Origin: Pleodorina starrii
Taxonomy: Eukaryota; Chlorophyta; Chlorophyceae; Chlamydomonadales; Volvocaceae
Assembly (NCBI GenBank): GCA_030267565.1
Contig: BRXU01000013.1
Coordinates: 281,001-345,000, forward strand
Reading direction: 5' to 3'
Length of the DNA stretch: 64,000 nt
The notes below the pieces were generated by a model. It was not told where the DNA came from. It saw only the letters and a list, made by a program, of their open reading frames with translations, and searched no databases. The stretch's first letter is position 1; every line of letters starts with the position of its first letter. Below, in pieces: positions 46,433-57,600 of the stretch. Made by a program: the position numbers and the translations under genes.

Positions 46433-46435
46433 CGG

Positions 46436-46925
46436 CCATATGGTCAGGTCGGGTCATATGGTAAGGTCGGGTCATATGGTCAAGCCAGGTCATATTGGTC
46501 AGGTCGGGCCATATGGTCAGGTCGGGTCATATGGCAAGGTCGGGTCATATGGTCAGGTCGGGTCATATGGTCAGGTCGGGTCATACGGTCAGGTCAGGTC
46601 ATATGGTCAGGTCGGGTCATATGGTAAGGTCAGGTCATATGGTCAGGTCGGGCCATATGGTCAGGTCGGGTCAAATGGCAAGGTCGGGTCATACGGTCAG
46701 GTCGGGTCATATGGTCAGGTCGGGTCAAATGGTCAGGTCGGGTCATATTGTCAGGTCGGGTCATATGGTAAGGTCAGGTCATATGGTCAGGTCGGGCCAT
46801 ATGGTCAGGTCGGGTCAAATGGCAAGGTCGGGTCATACGGTCAGGTCGGGTCATATGGTCAGGTCGGGTCAAATGGTCAGGTCGGGTCATATTGTCAGGT
46901 CGGGTCAAATGGTCAGATCGGGTTT
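46436..46925. repeat. 18-bp minisatellite (GGTCAGGTCGGGTCATAT)n
   Basis: About 27 copies with scattered substitutions, and a higher-order repeat of roughly 120 bases visible near 46620-46740 and 46745-46865. The unit is a multiple of three without stops, so long frames encoding MVRSGH or SYGQVG repeats arise automatically. Confidence 0.95.
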
Positions 46926-46934
46926 TAGGGTTTT

Positions 46935-47245
46935 TAAACCCATGGGGCCGACCCGTGGGGCAGGCCCCATGGGGCTGACCGGTGGGGCTGGGCCTTGGAC
47001 TGACCCGTGGGGCTGGGCCGTGGGGCTGACCCGTGGGGCTGACCCGTGGGGCTAGGCCGTGGGGCTGACCCGTGGGGCTGACTCATGGGGCTGACTCATG
47101 GGGCTGACCTATGCGGCCGACCCGTGGGTTGGGGCCATGGGCCTGACCCGTGGGGCTGCCCCGTGCTGTGGGGCTGGGCCGTGGGGCTGACCCGTGGGGC
47201 TGACCCGTGGGGCTGGGCCATGGGGCTGGTCCGTGAGGCTGGCCC
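46935..47245. repeat. 13-bp minisatellite, second block
   Basis: Same unit as the large array at 50274-52470. It stops at a TTTAGGGTTAG stretch followed by 11-bp GTTCACTGAAC-type repeats at 47300-47340. Confidence 0.9.
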
Positions 47246-47705
47246 ACATTTAGGGTTAGCGTGGGTGTTTACGTTCACAACCTCAATGACTGGTGACTGT
47301 TCACTGAACGTTCACTGAATGTTCAGTGAACGTTCATCAAAGCCATACGTTACGGACATCACGCCGAGGGTGGCTCGGGTAGCCGGCGGGGGCCCCGGCC
47401 TGGATGAGCCCCCAAAAGCTAAGGACAGGCGCGGGGTTCGTGGACAGAGATGCGTGTTAGAACGCGTGGTGCGACTTTGCTGGAGGTTGCCCTGTTGCCG
47501 CAACATCCCGGAGGAGGAGGAGGAGGACGAGGAGGCGAAAGAGGCGGTGGCGGAGGCGGCGGGCAGGCTGCAATAGCAATAATAATAATAATAATACGCC
47601 CGACCGGGGGCCGAGGCGTGGGTGAAGGGAGCAGAGAAGGTGGGGTGACGGGTTTCCCCGGTCCCAGTCCTCCCCCACCACCGCCTGGCTGCATACTGCT
47701 CCCAG

Positions 47706-47841
47706 GGCAGCAGTGAGGCGGGCCGTGATGGCCGTAGCCGATGCAACGGCGGGTGGCCGCCGCCGCCGCCGCCCTCTCAAGCGCAAGGCGGACGACGTGG
47801 CGGAGGATGCGGCGGCGGCGGATTACAGCATGTCACGTTAG
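47706..47841 (+). CDS. Possible C-terminal exon with basic nuclear-type motif
   Basis: After a CCCAG acceptor the sequence reads 'GGRRRRRPLKRKADDVAED' and stops at TAG 47839-47841. The motif resembles a bipartite nuclear signal. The only possible upstream partner is an open stretch at 47319-47576 ending in an acidic run (IPEEEEEDEEA), but no good donor links the two. It could be a gene fragment in a repeat-rich region or chance coding from GC-rich triplets. Confidence 0.25.
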
Positions 47842-48162
47842 AGTTCGTATCGACCGACGGTGTGTCCATGAGATCTTTATAGCCGCCGAGCCTACCAGCA
47901 GGGCTTCACGAGCTTGTGCGAATAGGACCTCACGGGCAGAATCGGCGGAATGACAGGCCGTATCCTGGAGATACATGCTGCCATCCGGGGATTTCTTCGC
48001 GTCTGTGAATATCGCTAGGAGTTGGCACAGTGCGTCCGCCAGGTGGCCGACGTCAATGGTACTCCCCTCTTCCAAATACGCAATCATGGCCGCAGCTGCA
48101 GGTGCATCAAGCGAAATGCCGGACCCTACGAAATAAATGTCTGAGGATGCACGGCCGGCCAA
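47833..48162 (-). CDS. Possible exon or ORF of an unknown gene
   Basis: A 109-residue open frame with balanced composition ('AYLEEGSTIDVGHLADAL', 'REVLFAQAREALLVGSAAI'). It overlaps the end of the tandem duplication at 48043-48902; in the second copy the same frame is broken by a TAG. Upstream in the first copy another frame reads 'VNMDLDKALLLLDKRW', perhaps a preceding exon. No family recognised. Confidence 0.3.
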   Translation of the reverse strand: MAGRASSDIYFVGSGISLDAPAAAAMIAYLEEGSTIDVGHLADALCQLLAIFTDAKKSPDGSMYLQDTACHSADSAREVLFAQAREALLVGSAAIKISWTHRRSIRTLT

Positions 48163-48902
48163 CGCTTGTCAAGAAGCAGCAGCGCCTTGTCAAGATCCAT
48201 GTTGACTTTACGCAGAACTAGCCGGCAGAGAAACTTATTCGGGGGTGCCGAATTATGTTGAGGGACCGGTGCGCTTGTATGTCGTACTATTTTGGAAAAT
48301 AGTACGGCACGCATGCTCCAGCGCTGTTCTCGCGCACATAAAAGGTATTCACATAACTGCTTGGCCTTGTATCGATTCGTTATATGAGCCCCAGCAGCTT
48401 TGGTCACTTAGGCAGCTAATCATAAGTGGACATGACCCCTGCATGACCACGCAATTCTCTGAGCTATTACGCGACGTGGCCGACGTCAATGGTACTCCCG
48501 TCTTCCAACTACGCAATCATGGCCGCAGCTGCAGGTGCATCAAACGAAATGCCGGACCCGACGAAATAAATTGTCTGAGGATGCACGGCCGGCCCAGGCC
48601 GGCCCATGCTTGTCGAGAAGCAGCAGCGCCTTGTCAAGATCCATGTTGACTTTATGCAGAACTAGCCGGCAGAGAAACTCGGGAGTGCCGAATCATGGTG
48701 AGGGACCGGTGCGCTTGTAGGTCGTACTATTTTGGAAAATAGTACGGCACGCATGCTCCAGCGCTGTTCCCGCGCACATAAAAGGTATTCACATAACTAC
48801 TTGGCCTGGTATCGGTTCGTTACATGTGCCCCAGCAGCTTTGGTCACTTAGGCAGCTATTCATAAGTGGACATGACCACGCAATTTTCTGAGCTATTACG
48901 CG
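48043..48902. repeat. 433-bp tandem duplication
   Basis: Copy 1 is 48043-48475 and copy 2 48476-48902, about 90 percent or more identical by eye. Each holds a perfect palindrome with arms GTACTATTTT around GG (48284-48305 and 48723-48744). Copy 2 has small indels and a stop in the frame open in copy 1. Confidence 0.92.
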
Positions 48903-49075
48903 TAGCACGGGATTGCATAAACAAGCAGAGGGCATCAAGGCCGTGCGTGATATAACACTCTTCGAGCTCGCGCGCTATACAGCACACCGTCCATATATGA
49001 AGCCACCCTGAGCAATGCTAACCGCTTCCTTGCCAGTGCGCTACTCGCAGCGGCAACTTGTGAAACTATTACAAT

Positions 49076-49657
49076 TCAGATACAGATGTTGATTGCAGTC
49101 AGATACAGATGTTGATTGCAGCCAATCTCCCGTGAAAAATTTGAATGCGCCAAACTTTCGTTTGTCATGCACAAGGGATCCGCAAATGTTTCTTGCCGGG
49201 CCACGTCTGTTGCATATCCATTTAAAGCTATACATTCTAAAATCATAAGGTACGAAGCATGCAACGGGAGCTTGTTCTGGTCCACAATTGAGCGTCCCGA
49301 CACAACAGTGTGCTCAATCACAAACAGCACTTCCAGAAAGTCACTGGCGCCAACATCTAGAAGCGTTTTGTGATATGGGCGATCAACGGGGATCTGGGCG
49401 GCCCCGGCGGCGAGGGCCGGTGACGGCGGGGAGGGGCTGGGCGGCCCCGGTGTCGGCAGGGAGGGGCTGGGCGGCCCCGGTGACGGCGGTAAGGTGCCGG
49501 GCCGCGCAGGCGACGGCGGTGAGGGGCTGGGCCGCGCAGGTGACGGCTGCGAGGGGCCGGGCCATGCAGGCGACGGTGGCGAGGGGCCGGGCCGCGCAGG
49601 TGACGGCGGCGAGGGGCCAGGCCGCACAGGTGGCGCACTCGCGCCAGCCAGGGGCAT
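49076..49657 (-). CDS. ORF with Ser/Pro-rich repeat and a globular tail
   Basis: A 193-residue frame from ATG at 49657. The first half is a proline/serine repeat ([10 protein letters not shown]) encoded by a minisatellite of about 30 bases; it resembles the hydroxyproline-rich shafts of algal wall proteins. The second half looks like real coding ('[17 protein letters not shown]', '[18 protein letters not shown]'), in lower-GC DNA. No family recognised and no splice partner fixed. It could instead be an exon starting near 49380, with the repeat as upstream non-coding sequence. Confidence 0.35.
   Translation of the reverse strand: MPLAGASAPPVRPGPSPPSPARPGPSPPSPAWPGPSQPSPARPSPSPPSPARPGTLPPSPGPPSPSLPTPGPPSPSPPSPALAAGAAQIPVDRPYHKTLLDVGASDFLEVLFVIEHTVVSGRSIVDQNKLPLHASYLMILECIALNGYATDVARQETFADPLCMTNESLAHSNFSREIGCNQHLYLTAINICI
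49405..49635. repeat. ~30-bp GC-rich minisatellite
   Basis: About eight copies of a unit containing GGTGACGGCGGCGAGGGGCC. Length is a multiple of three, so frames stay open across it. Confidence 0.9.
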
Positions 49658-50133
49658 CCTCCACGGCCCCTGGCCAACCAATTCATCGGTGCAGCCGACT
49701 GCGGGCCACGCTTAGCGAGAGCCACGTGAGAGGCGTCACACACCTCAACAAACCCCTACCAAGACCAGCTTTAAGCCCCTACCTGGCCAGCCTACTCGCG
49801 CACTCTCGAGTCTCTAGAGCTGCACACCAAAAAACGCCTCCGACCGCCCTCTACCCCTGGGCAGGGGTCCAAAACAACGGGGAGGCACCACCGCAACACA
49901 AAACTACGAGGCAAGGGAAAGCCCACCTCGGCCAGACACGGTCCCGCACGAAAACGAGCTACCTTGGGCTGAGTCCCCTCACCCAGCTCCAGAAAACATT
50001 TGGGGTGAGAAGCACGGCGGGTCGCAGGACACCAAACTATGTTAGTAAGGTAATGAGTGACGAGCATTGAAGCTTAAGCACTCAAAAGCACAAAAGGACG
50101 TTGATTTCGCGTTGCTTGCAGTACAAGGGCCTG

Positions 50134-50225
50134 AACGGTGAACGGTGAACCTTCAATGAACGTTCACGGTCAGCGTTCACGGTCAGCGTTCAGTGCAGGT
50201 TCAGTGAACGTTCATTCTCCTTTCA
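50134..50225. repeat. GTTCACGGTCAGC-type short repeats
   Basis: Tandem and inverted GAACGTTCA-containing units next to the large 13-bp array, similar to those at 47293-47340 beside the smaller block. They mark both sides of the roughly 3-kb segment between the arrays. Confidence 0.7.
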
Positions 50226-50273
50226 GTGACCGAAGAAACCCACGTTTACCCGAGGTACTCGGCTGGCCATGGG

Positions 50274-52470
50274 CCCATAGGGCTGACCCGTGGGGTTGGG
50301 CCGTGGGGCTGGGCCGTGGGGCTGGGCCGTGGGGCTGGGCCGTGGGGCTGGGCCGTGGGGCTGGCCCGTGGGGCTGGGCCATGGGGCTGACCCGTGGGGC
50401 TGGGCCGTGGGGCTGGACCATGGGGCTGGGCTGTGGAGGCTGACCCGTGGAGGTGACCCGTGAGGCTGGGCCGTGGGGTTGGGCCGTGGGGCTGACCCGG
50501 TGGGCTGACCCGTGGGGCTGACTCGTGGGGCTGACCCATGGGGCCGACCCGTGGGGCTGACCCGTGGGGTGGGGCCATGGGGCTGACCCGGTGGGATCAC
50601 CCGTGGGGCTAGGCCGTGGGGCTGGGCCGTGGGGCTGGGCCGTGGATTTGGCCCATGGGGCTGACCCGTGGGGCTAGGCCGTGGGGCTGGGCCGTGGGGC
50701 TGACCCTTGGGGCTGGGCCGTGGGGCTGACCCGTGGGGCTGACCCGTGGGGCTGACCCGTTGGGCTGGGCCGTGGGGCTGGGCCGTGGGGCTGTGCCGTG
50801 AGGCTGGGCAAAGGGGCTGACCCGTGGGGGTTGGGCCGTGGGGCTGACCCGTGGGGCTGACCCGTGGGGCTTAGCCATGGGTCTGACCCGGTGGGATGAC
50901 CCGTTGGGCTGGGCCGTGGGGCTGTGCCGTGAGGCTGGGCCAAGGGGCTGACCCGTGGGGGTTGGGCCGTGGGGCTGACCCGTGGGGCTGACCCGTGGGG
51001 CTGGGCCGTGGGGCTGACCCGTGGGGCTGACCCGTGAGGTGAGCCGTGAGGCTGACCTGTGGGGCTGGGCCATGGGGCTGACCCGTGGGGCTGACCCGTG
51101 GGGCTCAGACATGGGGCTAACTCGGTGGGTTGACCCGTGGGGCTGACTCATGGGGCTGACTCATGGGGCTGACCCATGCGGCTGACCCGTGGGTTGGGGC
51201 CATAGGCCTGACCCGTGGGGCTGGGCCGTGGGGCTGGGCCGTGAGGCTGACCCGTGGGGCTGGGCTGTGGGGCTGACACGTCGGCCTGACCCTTGGGGCT
51301 GGGCCGTGGGGCTGGGCATCGAGGCTGGCCCTTGGGGCTGGGCTGTTTGGCCGACCCATGGGGTTGAACCGTGGGGCCGACCCATGGGGCTTACCCGTGG
51401 GGCTGACCCATGGGGCTGACCCATGGGGCTGGCCCATGGGGCTGACCCGGTGGGATGACCCGTTGGGCTGGGCCGTGGGGGCCGTGGGGCTGACCCGTGG
51501 GGCTGGGCCATGGGGCTAACCCGGTGGGATGACCCGTGGGGCTGACTCATGGGGCTGACCCGTGGGGCTGACCCGTGGGTCTGACCCGTGGGGCTGGGCC
51601 GTAGGGGGCCGTAGGGCGGACCCGGTGGGCTGACCCGTGGGGCTGGGCCATGGGGCTGACCCGGTGGGATGACCCGTGGGGCTGACCCGTGGGTCTGACC
51701 CGTGGGGCTGGGCCGTAGGGGGCCGTAGGGCGGACCCGGTGGGCTGACCCGTGGGGCTGGGCCATGGTGCTGACCCGGTGGGATGACCCGTGGGGCTGAC
51801 CCGTGGGGCTGACCCGTGGGGCTGGGCCGTAGGGGGCCGTAGGGCGGACCTGGTTGGCTGACCCGTGGGGCTAGGCCGTGGGGCTGACCCGGTGGGATGA
51901 CCCGTGGGGCTGACCCATGGGGCTGACCCGTGGGGCTGAGCAATGGGTCTGACCCGTGGGGCTGACCCGTAGGGCTGGGCCGTGGGGCTGGGCCGTGGGG
52001 CTGGGCCGTGGGGCTGGGCCGTGGGGCTGGCCCGTCGGGCTGGCCCGTGGGGCTTGACCGTTGGGACTCATGGGACTCATGGGGCTCATGGGGCTCATGG
52101 GGCCCTATGGGGCTCATGGGGCTCATGGGACTCATGGGGCTGACCCATGGGGCTGACCCGTGGGGGCGGAACCGTGCGCTGGGTAATGGGGCTGACCCGT
52201 GGGGCTGACCCATGGGGCTGACCAAAGGGGCTGACCCGTGGGGCTGTCCCGTGGGGCTGGGCGGTGGAGCTACTCCTTAAGGCTGACACGTTGGGCTGAC
52301 CCGTGGGGCTGACCCGTGGGGCTGACCCGTGGGGCTGGGCCTTGGGGCTGACCCGTGGGGCTGACCCGTGGGGCTGACCCGTGGGGCTGGGCCTTGGGGC
52401 TGACCCGGTGGGGCTGACCCGTGGGGCTGACCCGTGGGGCTGACCCGTGGGGCTGGGCCTTGGGGCTGCT
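50274..52470. repeat. 13-bp minisatellite, main array (about 2.2 kb)
   Basis: Alternating variants GACCCGTGGGGCT and GGGCCGTGGGGCT, well over 150 units, with some higher-order blocks (for example a roughly 115-base unit repeated near 51560-51850). No stop occurs in any frame of the minus-strand unit, which creates false frames of up to 354 codons with a 13-residue period. Confidence 0.97.
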
Positions 52471-54696
52471 CGGACCTGAGCGTGTGCAAGCTCCTGTTAC
52501 GTTAGATATTCAGCTGCTCAGCCTAGGGGGCTTGACCAGGTGCTCATGCGAGTCCGGTGAGGCTGTTGGGAACCGATGAAAGGCCTGCTTGCTCAACGGC
52601 CGCGACCGTGTCATGCGCACCCGCAACCGCATTTGAATGTATCGATTTACAGTGGGCCCAGCAGTATCGATTTACAGCGGACCCAGCAGCGCTCGCAGTC
52701 CAACAAGATACACTGGTCGGTAAGATGACGTCATCCATGGGGTTTACGGCATATGCTGGGTGTGTTCAGTCAGGGCCGCCTCGGTTACTTCCGTCGTTGC
52801 GGCCCACCTTTCTGCACCCCCTCCGACTGGGTCTAGCACCTTCTCTGGCTCCCTCAATGGCCAATCAATGGCGGCAAGTAACCCAGCCACCGTGCCACCC
52901 AGGCAGCGTGAACCACCCTATCAAAAGGCGCAGGCGCCACGTCCTCAGACACGGCTCGCTGGAGCAGCTATATGCCTTTACCTTGAACGAAATCAACTGT
53001 GTTTCCAGCGTCGATCAGCGGAGTTAACCACGATCGAGGCTTGGCTTCACGGTGGCCAATCGATGGCGGCGGATTCCAAGTTACCAACTCACCGAATCGG
53101 ATACCGCATCGGATGCGGCCGACACGCCGGCAGGCCACGAGTCCACATACCTGATATCTCTCCAGGTATCAGCAGCAGCAGTATATTCCGTAGACACGGT
53201 TGTAAGCTTGTAACATGCAAGAAGCCCGACAGTACAGCGTTCGCAGCGGGACCGCTAAGCGCTACCTTTGCTAACCGTCGCTAAACCTCGGTTTAGTCTT
53301 TACCCCTGCGGATAGGAGACATAGGAGTCACTGCTGTTTGTTAAGACGGTAGAAACTTAAGCTTTAGCGAGGTTACAGGACGGCTTTGGCTGTTGGATGG
53401 GCTGACGCTTCGGTGGAAAATGCGAAACCGCGAAAGGTTACGGGCGGTTACGGTTTTCGGTTGCCACACACGGTTTTCCATGGGATGCGACGGCTACACC
53501 TTTAATTAGATGGCAAGCCTTCACAAAGGAGCAGAACAGAAGACAATCGCACGTCTGCGTAGCTGCAATCACCTCAGTTCGCGCGCACAAAGTGCGGGTA
53601 AGCTGCGAAGGTACCAGGCAGGAAAAACCTCGGGTTTTTGCTCGTGCTGAGCTCCATGTATGGTTCAGCGTGCATCACCATCGCGTCCTGTTAGTGCAGT
53701 GGCATTTCGTGTGACACCCAATTTTTAACTATGGTCAAGTGAAGGAGGGACTCCCTGAATTCCGCAGCGCTTTGAGCCCTGTAGATAGGTCTGCAGGGAT
53801 GCCTGTTCCCGCCGCCACAATTTCATAACCGCTTGCTGGGAGCTTTGCACTATTCCTGCAGTTAATGTACGCGCGATGTTCTTGTGATGGGGTGCGCGTC
53901 GCTGGGTTTCACGGTTCGTACGAAGAACAAACAAGCACGCAGGTTCAGAACCCCTCTCCATAGTGTAGTATGTTCTTTGGGTTGCTGTGGGTTCTAATGT
54001 AATTGCTAGGCAACTATCGTATTTTCGGCTGGCTGAGTTGCAGAATATGATTGCGCAAACGCGGTATGCGCGGGTGTAATTGCAATACGGGCCAATAATG
54101 CATAGGGTTATAATAGCCACGCTATGTAAAATGGCTCCTAGGGCTGCACGTAAAGGCGAGACCGACGGATTCAGACAGTTGTATGTTTTAGCTGCAGACC
54201 GCGACGCCATGAAATATTACCGGTATGCACAACTGTGACTTCGCCGGCATGCCTTAACCTGAGTCATTGGAGCTCAGCTTCAACCCCTGGAGCTGAAGTA
54301 CTGTTACAATGGAGAACGACGGTTAATGCTGCTCGTTGCCAGAAAGTATCAAACAAACGGATAACCGCCCGCAATACAAGCGACAGAACAACGGAAGTCG
54401 CGCAAAAATTATTGTTGTCCCTCCATATACTCTATTTGCTTCCATTTGCATCGCGTCTTAAAGGCATAAAAATCTTGTTTCTCCAGTTTGATACAAGTTG
54501 TAGGGAAACCTTAGGCACCGGGTGCTCACGGTTACATACATGGAAATGTTATCCATTCCGTGAGGTAGCTCTTACAACAGCACGGCTTTCGAAGGCTGGA
54601 CGGACAGGCCGTGCGGGCCCCTCATTGGCGCCTGCCGCAAACCAGGACCAAACAGGAGCTTAGTGCTGCAGGGAGCCAGGGAAAAGCCCTATCGCC
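52471..54696. other. Low-GC flank upstream of the guanylate cyclase
   Basis: AT-richer than the gene bodies. A small tandem repeat (CAGTATCGATTTACAG) occurs at 52645-52690. Open frames (plus 52760-53284, minus 53725-54210) show no recognisable domain and no splice support. The promoter of the cyclase gene should be near its right end. Confidence 0.45.
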
Positions 54697-57600
54697 ATGA
54701 TCGGTAAGACGAGGGCACTGGAAACTGGTGCTAGGTTTGGGTTCTACCGCTAATGGAGGTAGCGAGCCTCTTCCATGCGTTCCTACTCAGTTTTTTTGCT
54801 CATTTAACGCCTTGATACTCAGGCATTATCAATGATGCTGTTCGGGGATTCATCATCGACACGTATGGGCAGGACGCGTGGTCCAGCGTGGTGGATGCGA
54901 CGGGCATCGAGAAGAGCTACGTAACAGCCTGCCCATATCCCGACGAAGTGACATACAAGTGAGTGGCGTGAGGGCCTTTCCGGGAAGTGCCCGCCAGTTC
55001 CTTGCGAGAGGCTGGTCGTGACTGGCCGGCTCCTCCGGTTTCAACCGAGTCACCACGCGGACGAAGCACCCAACCCGACCCGGAAGCAATCTGCTCAGCA
55101 GCCTCTCCCTATCCCCACGCACCCTCGCTACCTACCGCTTCGTTTAAGCTCTCGCAGCCGGCCGGTTCCCAGCCTTCGCGGCTTCTGGTACACGACCGCT
55201 GCAACGATTTCGCTTCCGGCGCGAGGCTTTGCTCTCTCTGGGTTTTCGTCAGGCTCAACCGCGCAGCGTTTTCGTGGGTTTCGCTTGCGCACTCTCGACC
55301 GGCGGGTTCGCCCAAGGTCCAGGCTGTCAGCGCGCGCCTCGCTTCAAGCGCAGTGAGGCGCGGATGTGACCGGACGCGACGGGGTGCCTTACCAGCCAAG
55401 CACGGCCAGCAGACACCCACTGAAAAGACCGGGTCCGGTATCCCCCAGTTAGCCCAGCCAGCCAGTCAGTCAGTCAGTCAGGCAGTCAGTCAGTCAGTCA
55501 GTCAGTCAGCCAGTCAGCCCAGACATATGACCAGTCGCCTGGCCTGCAATTTGGCCCCCGCGGATGTGCGGAGCTGCCCCTTTTGCCGCTCTACGAAACC
55601 CACATCCCCCTCGCCCCCCACATCCCCCGCATCATCCCCTCTGTGCCTCTTGACTTCGCTGCTGGTGCTTATCGCCGTTGCCGTACTGCTCTGCTCTGCC
55701 TGCAGGGCCTTGGGCGCGGTGGCGGAGCAGCGGGGGTTGGACCTCCAGGACGTGCTGGACGACTGCGGGTTCTATTTCTGCACGGCATATGTACGAAAAA
55801 TGGTACGGAAAGCGGGAGGGAAGGAACGGTGGGGCGTGCGGGTGGACGCCCTTCCGTCTCTGCAACCCTGAGGCATCGGGCTCTGGGACATGGGGGCAGG
55901 TGCCGAGGGCAAACGAGAAACGAAATGCTGCCCAGAATACGGCCACCGCCCCCCATTCTGTCCCTCCTCCCACCCGACCGGATTGTGTCGCCCCACAGCT
56001 CGCCACCCGGGTTATACTTCCCTCGACCTCAGGCCTCGGACCCCTGAATGACCAGAGCCCCTCCCGCTGTACAGCTCTCGCTCTCGTCCCCCCCTCCCTA
56101 TCCCCCTCCTGTGCGGTTAAACCCTTCTCAGCTGCCTCCCTCTCTACCCCCCTCCATCCCTCCCGCCTCCATTTCCGCGCTGCTGTTTGTTTTTTCCACC
56201 CTCCCGCCGCCTCCTTGCCCGGCCCCTCCTTGCCCGGCCCTGCCCCCCCCCCCGGATAACCCCCCGCGCAGGGCTACGAGCGGCTGCTTCGCTGCATGGG
56301 TGGCTCCCTCATCGAGTTTCTGCAGAACCTCAACGTCTACCACCTGCACCTGTGAGCACAGCACAGCACAGCACAGCACGACACAGCGCAGTAGAGCAGA
56401 GCAGAGCGTGCGGAGGCGGGGAGATGAAGGGAGATGTGGGGCGCGAAGGGTGGGGCAGGGCGCGGCGGCGCTTCTGTGCAGCCTTTCAACTTGGTGGTCC
56501 CTCTGTCACACATACATACGTGTTGCGCACCAGGGAGGGCACCCTGATGCTGTCCCCACCCACCCGCCCGCCTGCCAGGGCACTGGTTGACCGCGCCTGA
56601 CCCCCCGGTCGGCCGTCCCGCCCACTCGCCTACTCGCCGACCCCCCCTTCCTCGTCCCTCCCTCCCTCCCTCCCTCCCTCCCTCCCTCCCTCCCTCCCTC
56701 CCTCCCTCCCTCCCTCCCTCCCTCCCTCCCTCCCTCCCTCCCTCCCTCCCTCCCTCCCTCCCTCCCTCCCTCCCTCCCTCCCTCCCTCCCTCCCTCCCTC
56801 CCTCCCTCCCTCCCTCCCTCCCTCCCTCCCTCCCTCCCTCCCTCCCTCCCTCCCTCCCTCCCTCCCTCCCTCCCTCCCTCCCTCCCTCCCTCCCTCCCTC
56901 CCTCCCTCCCTCCCTCCCTCCCTCCCTCCCTCCCTCCCTCCCTCCCTCCCTCCCTCCCTCCCTCCCTCCCTCCCTCCCTCCCTCCCTCCCTCCCTCCCTC
57001 CGTGCTTCTCCCCAACCACCCCGGGGCCCCCCCACCGACCCCCGCCCAACCCAACCCAACCCAACCCGGCAGCTCCACGTCGTTCAAGGACATGCACCCG
57101 CCGGCCTTCAATGTGGACGATGTGGGTCCAAGTGCGGGCGTTTGGGCGGAACGGAGGGGGGAGGGGGGAGGGATTGGGGGCCCGTTGTGGGTTGTTCATC
57201 AACGTGGGTGCTCCGTGCCGCCTGGGGTTGTTTGAGGGGGAGGGGGTAGGGCTGGTCCGATGAAGGCGGGAGGGGAGGTGCAGGCAGGCGAGGGGAGACG
57301 AGGGAGATGAAGGGAAGGGGGCAAAGCCTATCGCGTCCCCCCGCTCCACACACCCCCGCCCGTGTGCGCAAAGTCTTCGCGGGTGTGTATCTCGACCCCT
57401 TTCAGGACGCTCCCTATCTTGCCTCATCATCTTTCTCATCTTGCTCTGTCAATTGCCCCCTCCCCTCCCCTCCCCTCCCCTCCCCTCCCCTCCCCTCCCC
57501 TCCCCTCCCCTCCCCTCCCCTCCCCTCCCCTCCCCTCCCCTCCCCTCCCCTCCCCTCCCCTCCCCTCCCCTCCCCTCCCCTCCCCTCCCCTCCCCTCCCC

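Noticed and set aside
46335..47055. Open frames encoding MVRSGH or SYGQVG repeats
   Set aside because: Product of an 18-bp stop-free repeat, open in more than one frame; no flanking coding sequence.
50609..52225. Long minus-strand open frames (180 and 354 codons) with PHGSAPRVSPTGQ-like repeats
   Set aside because: They follow from a 13-bp repeat without stop codons; the 13-residue period equals three repeat units. No non-repetitive part or splice context.
53725..54210. 161-codon minus-strand frame
   Set aside because: Lies in low-GC flank, with no recognisable motif, no splice partner and no conserved pattern that I can see.
56337..57439. Minus-strand frames of Glu-Gly-Gly-Arg repeats
   Set aside because: Reading of the (TCCC)n array within a cyclase intron.
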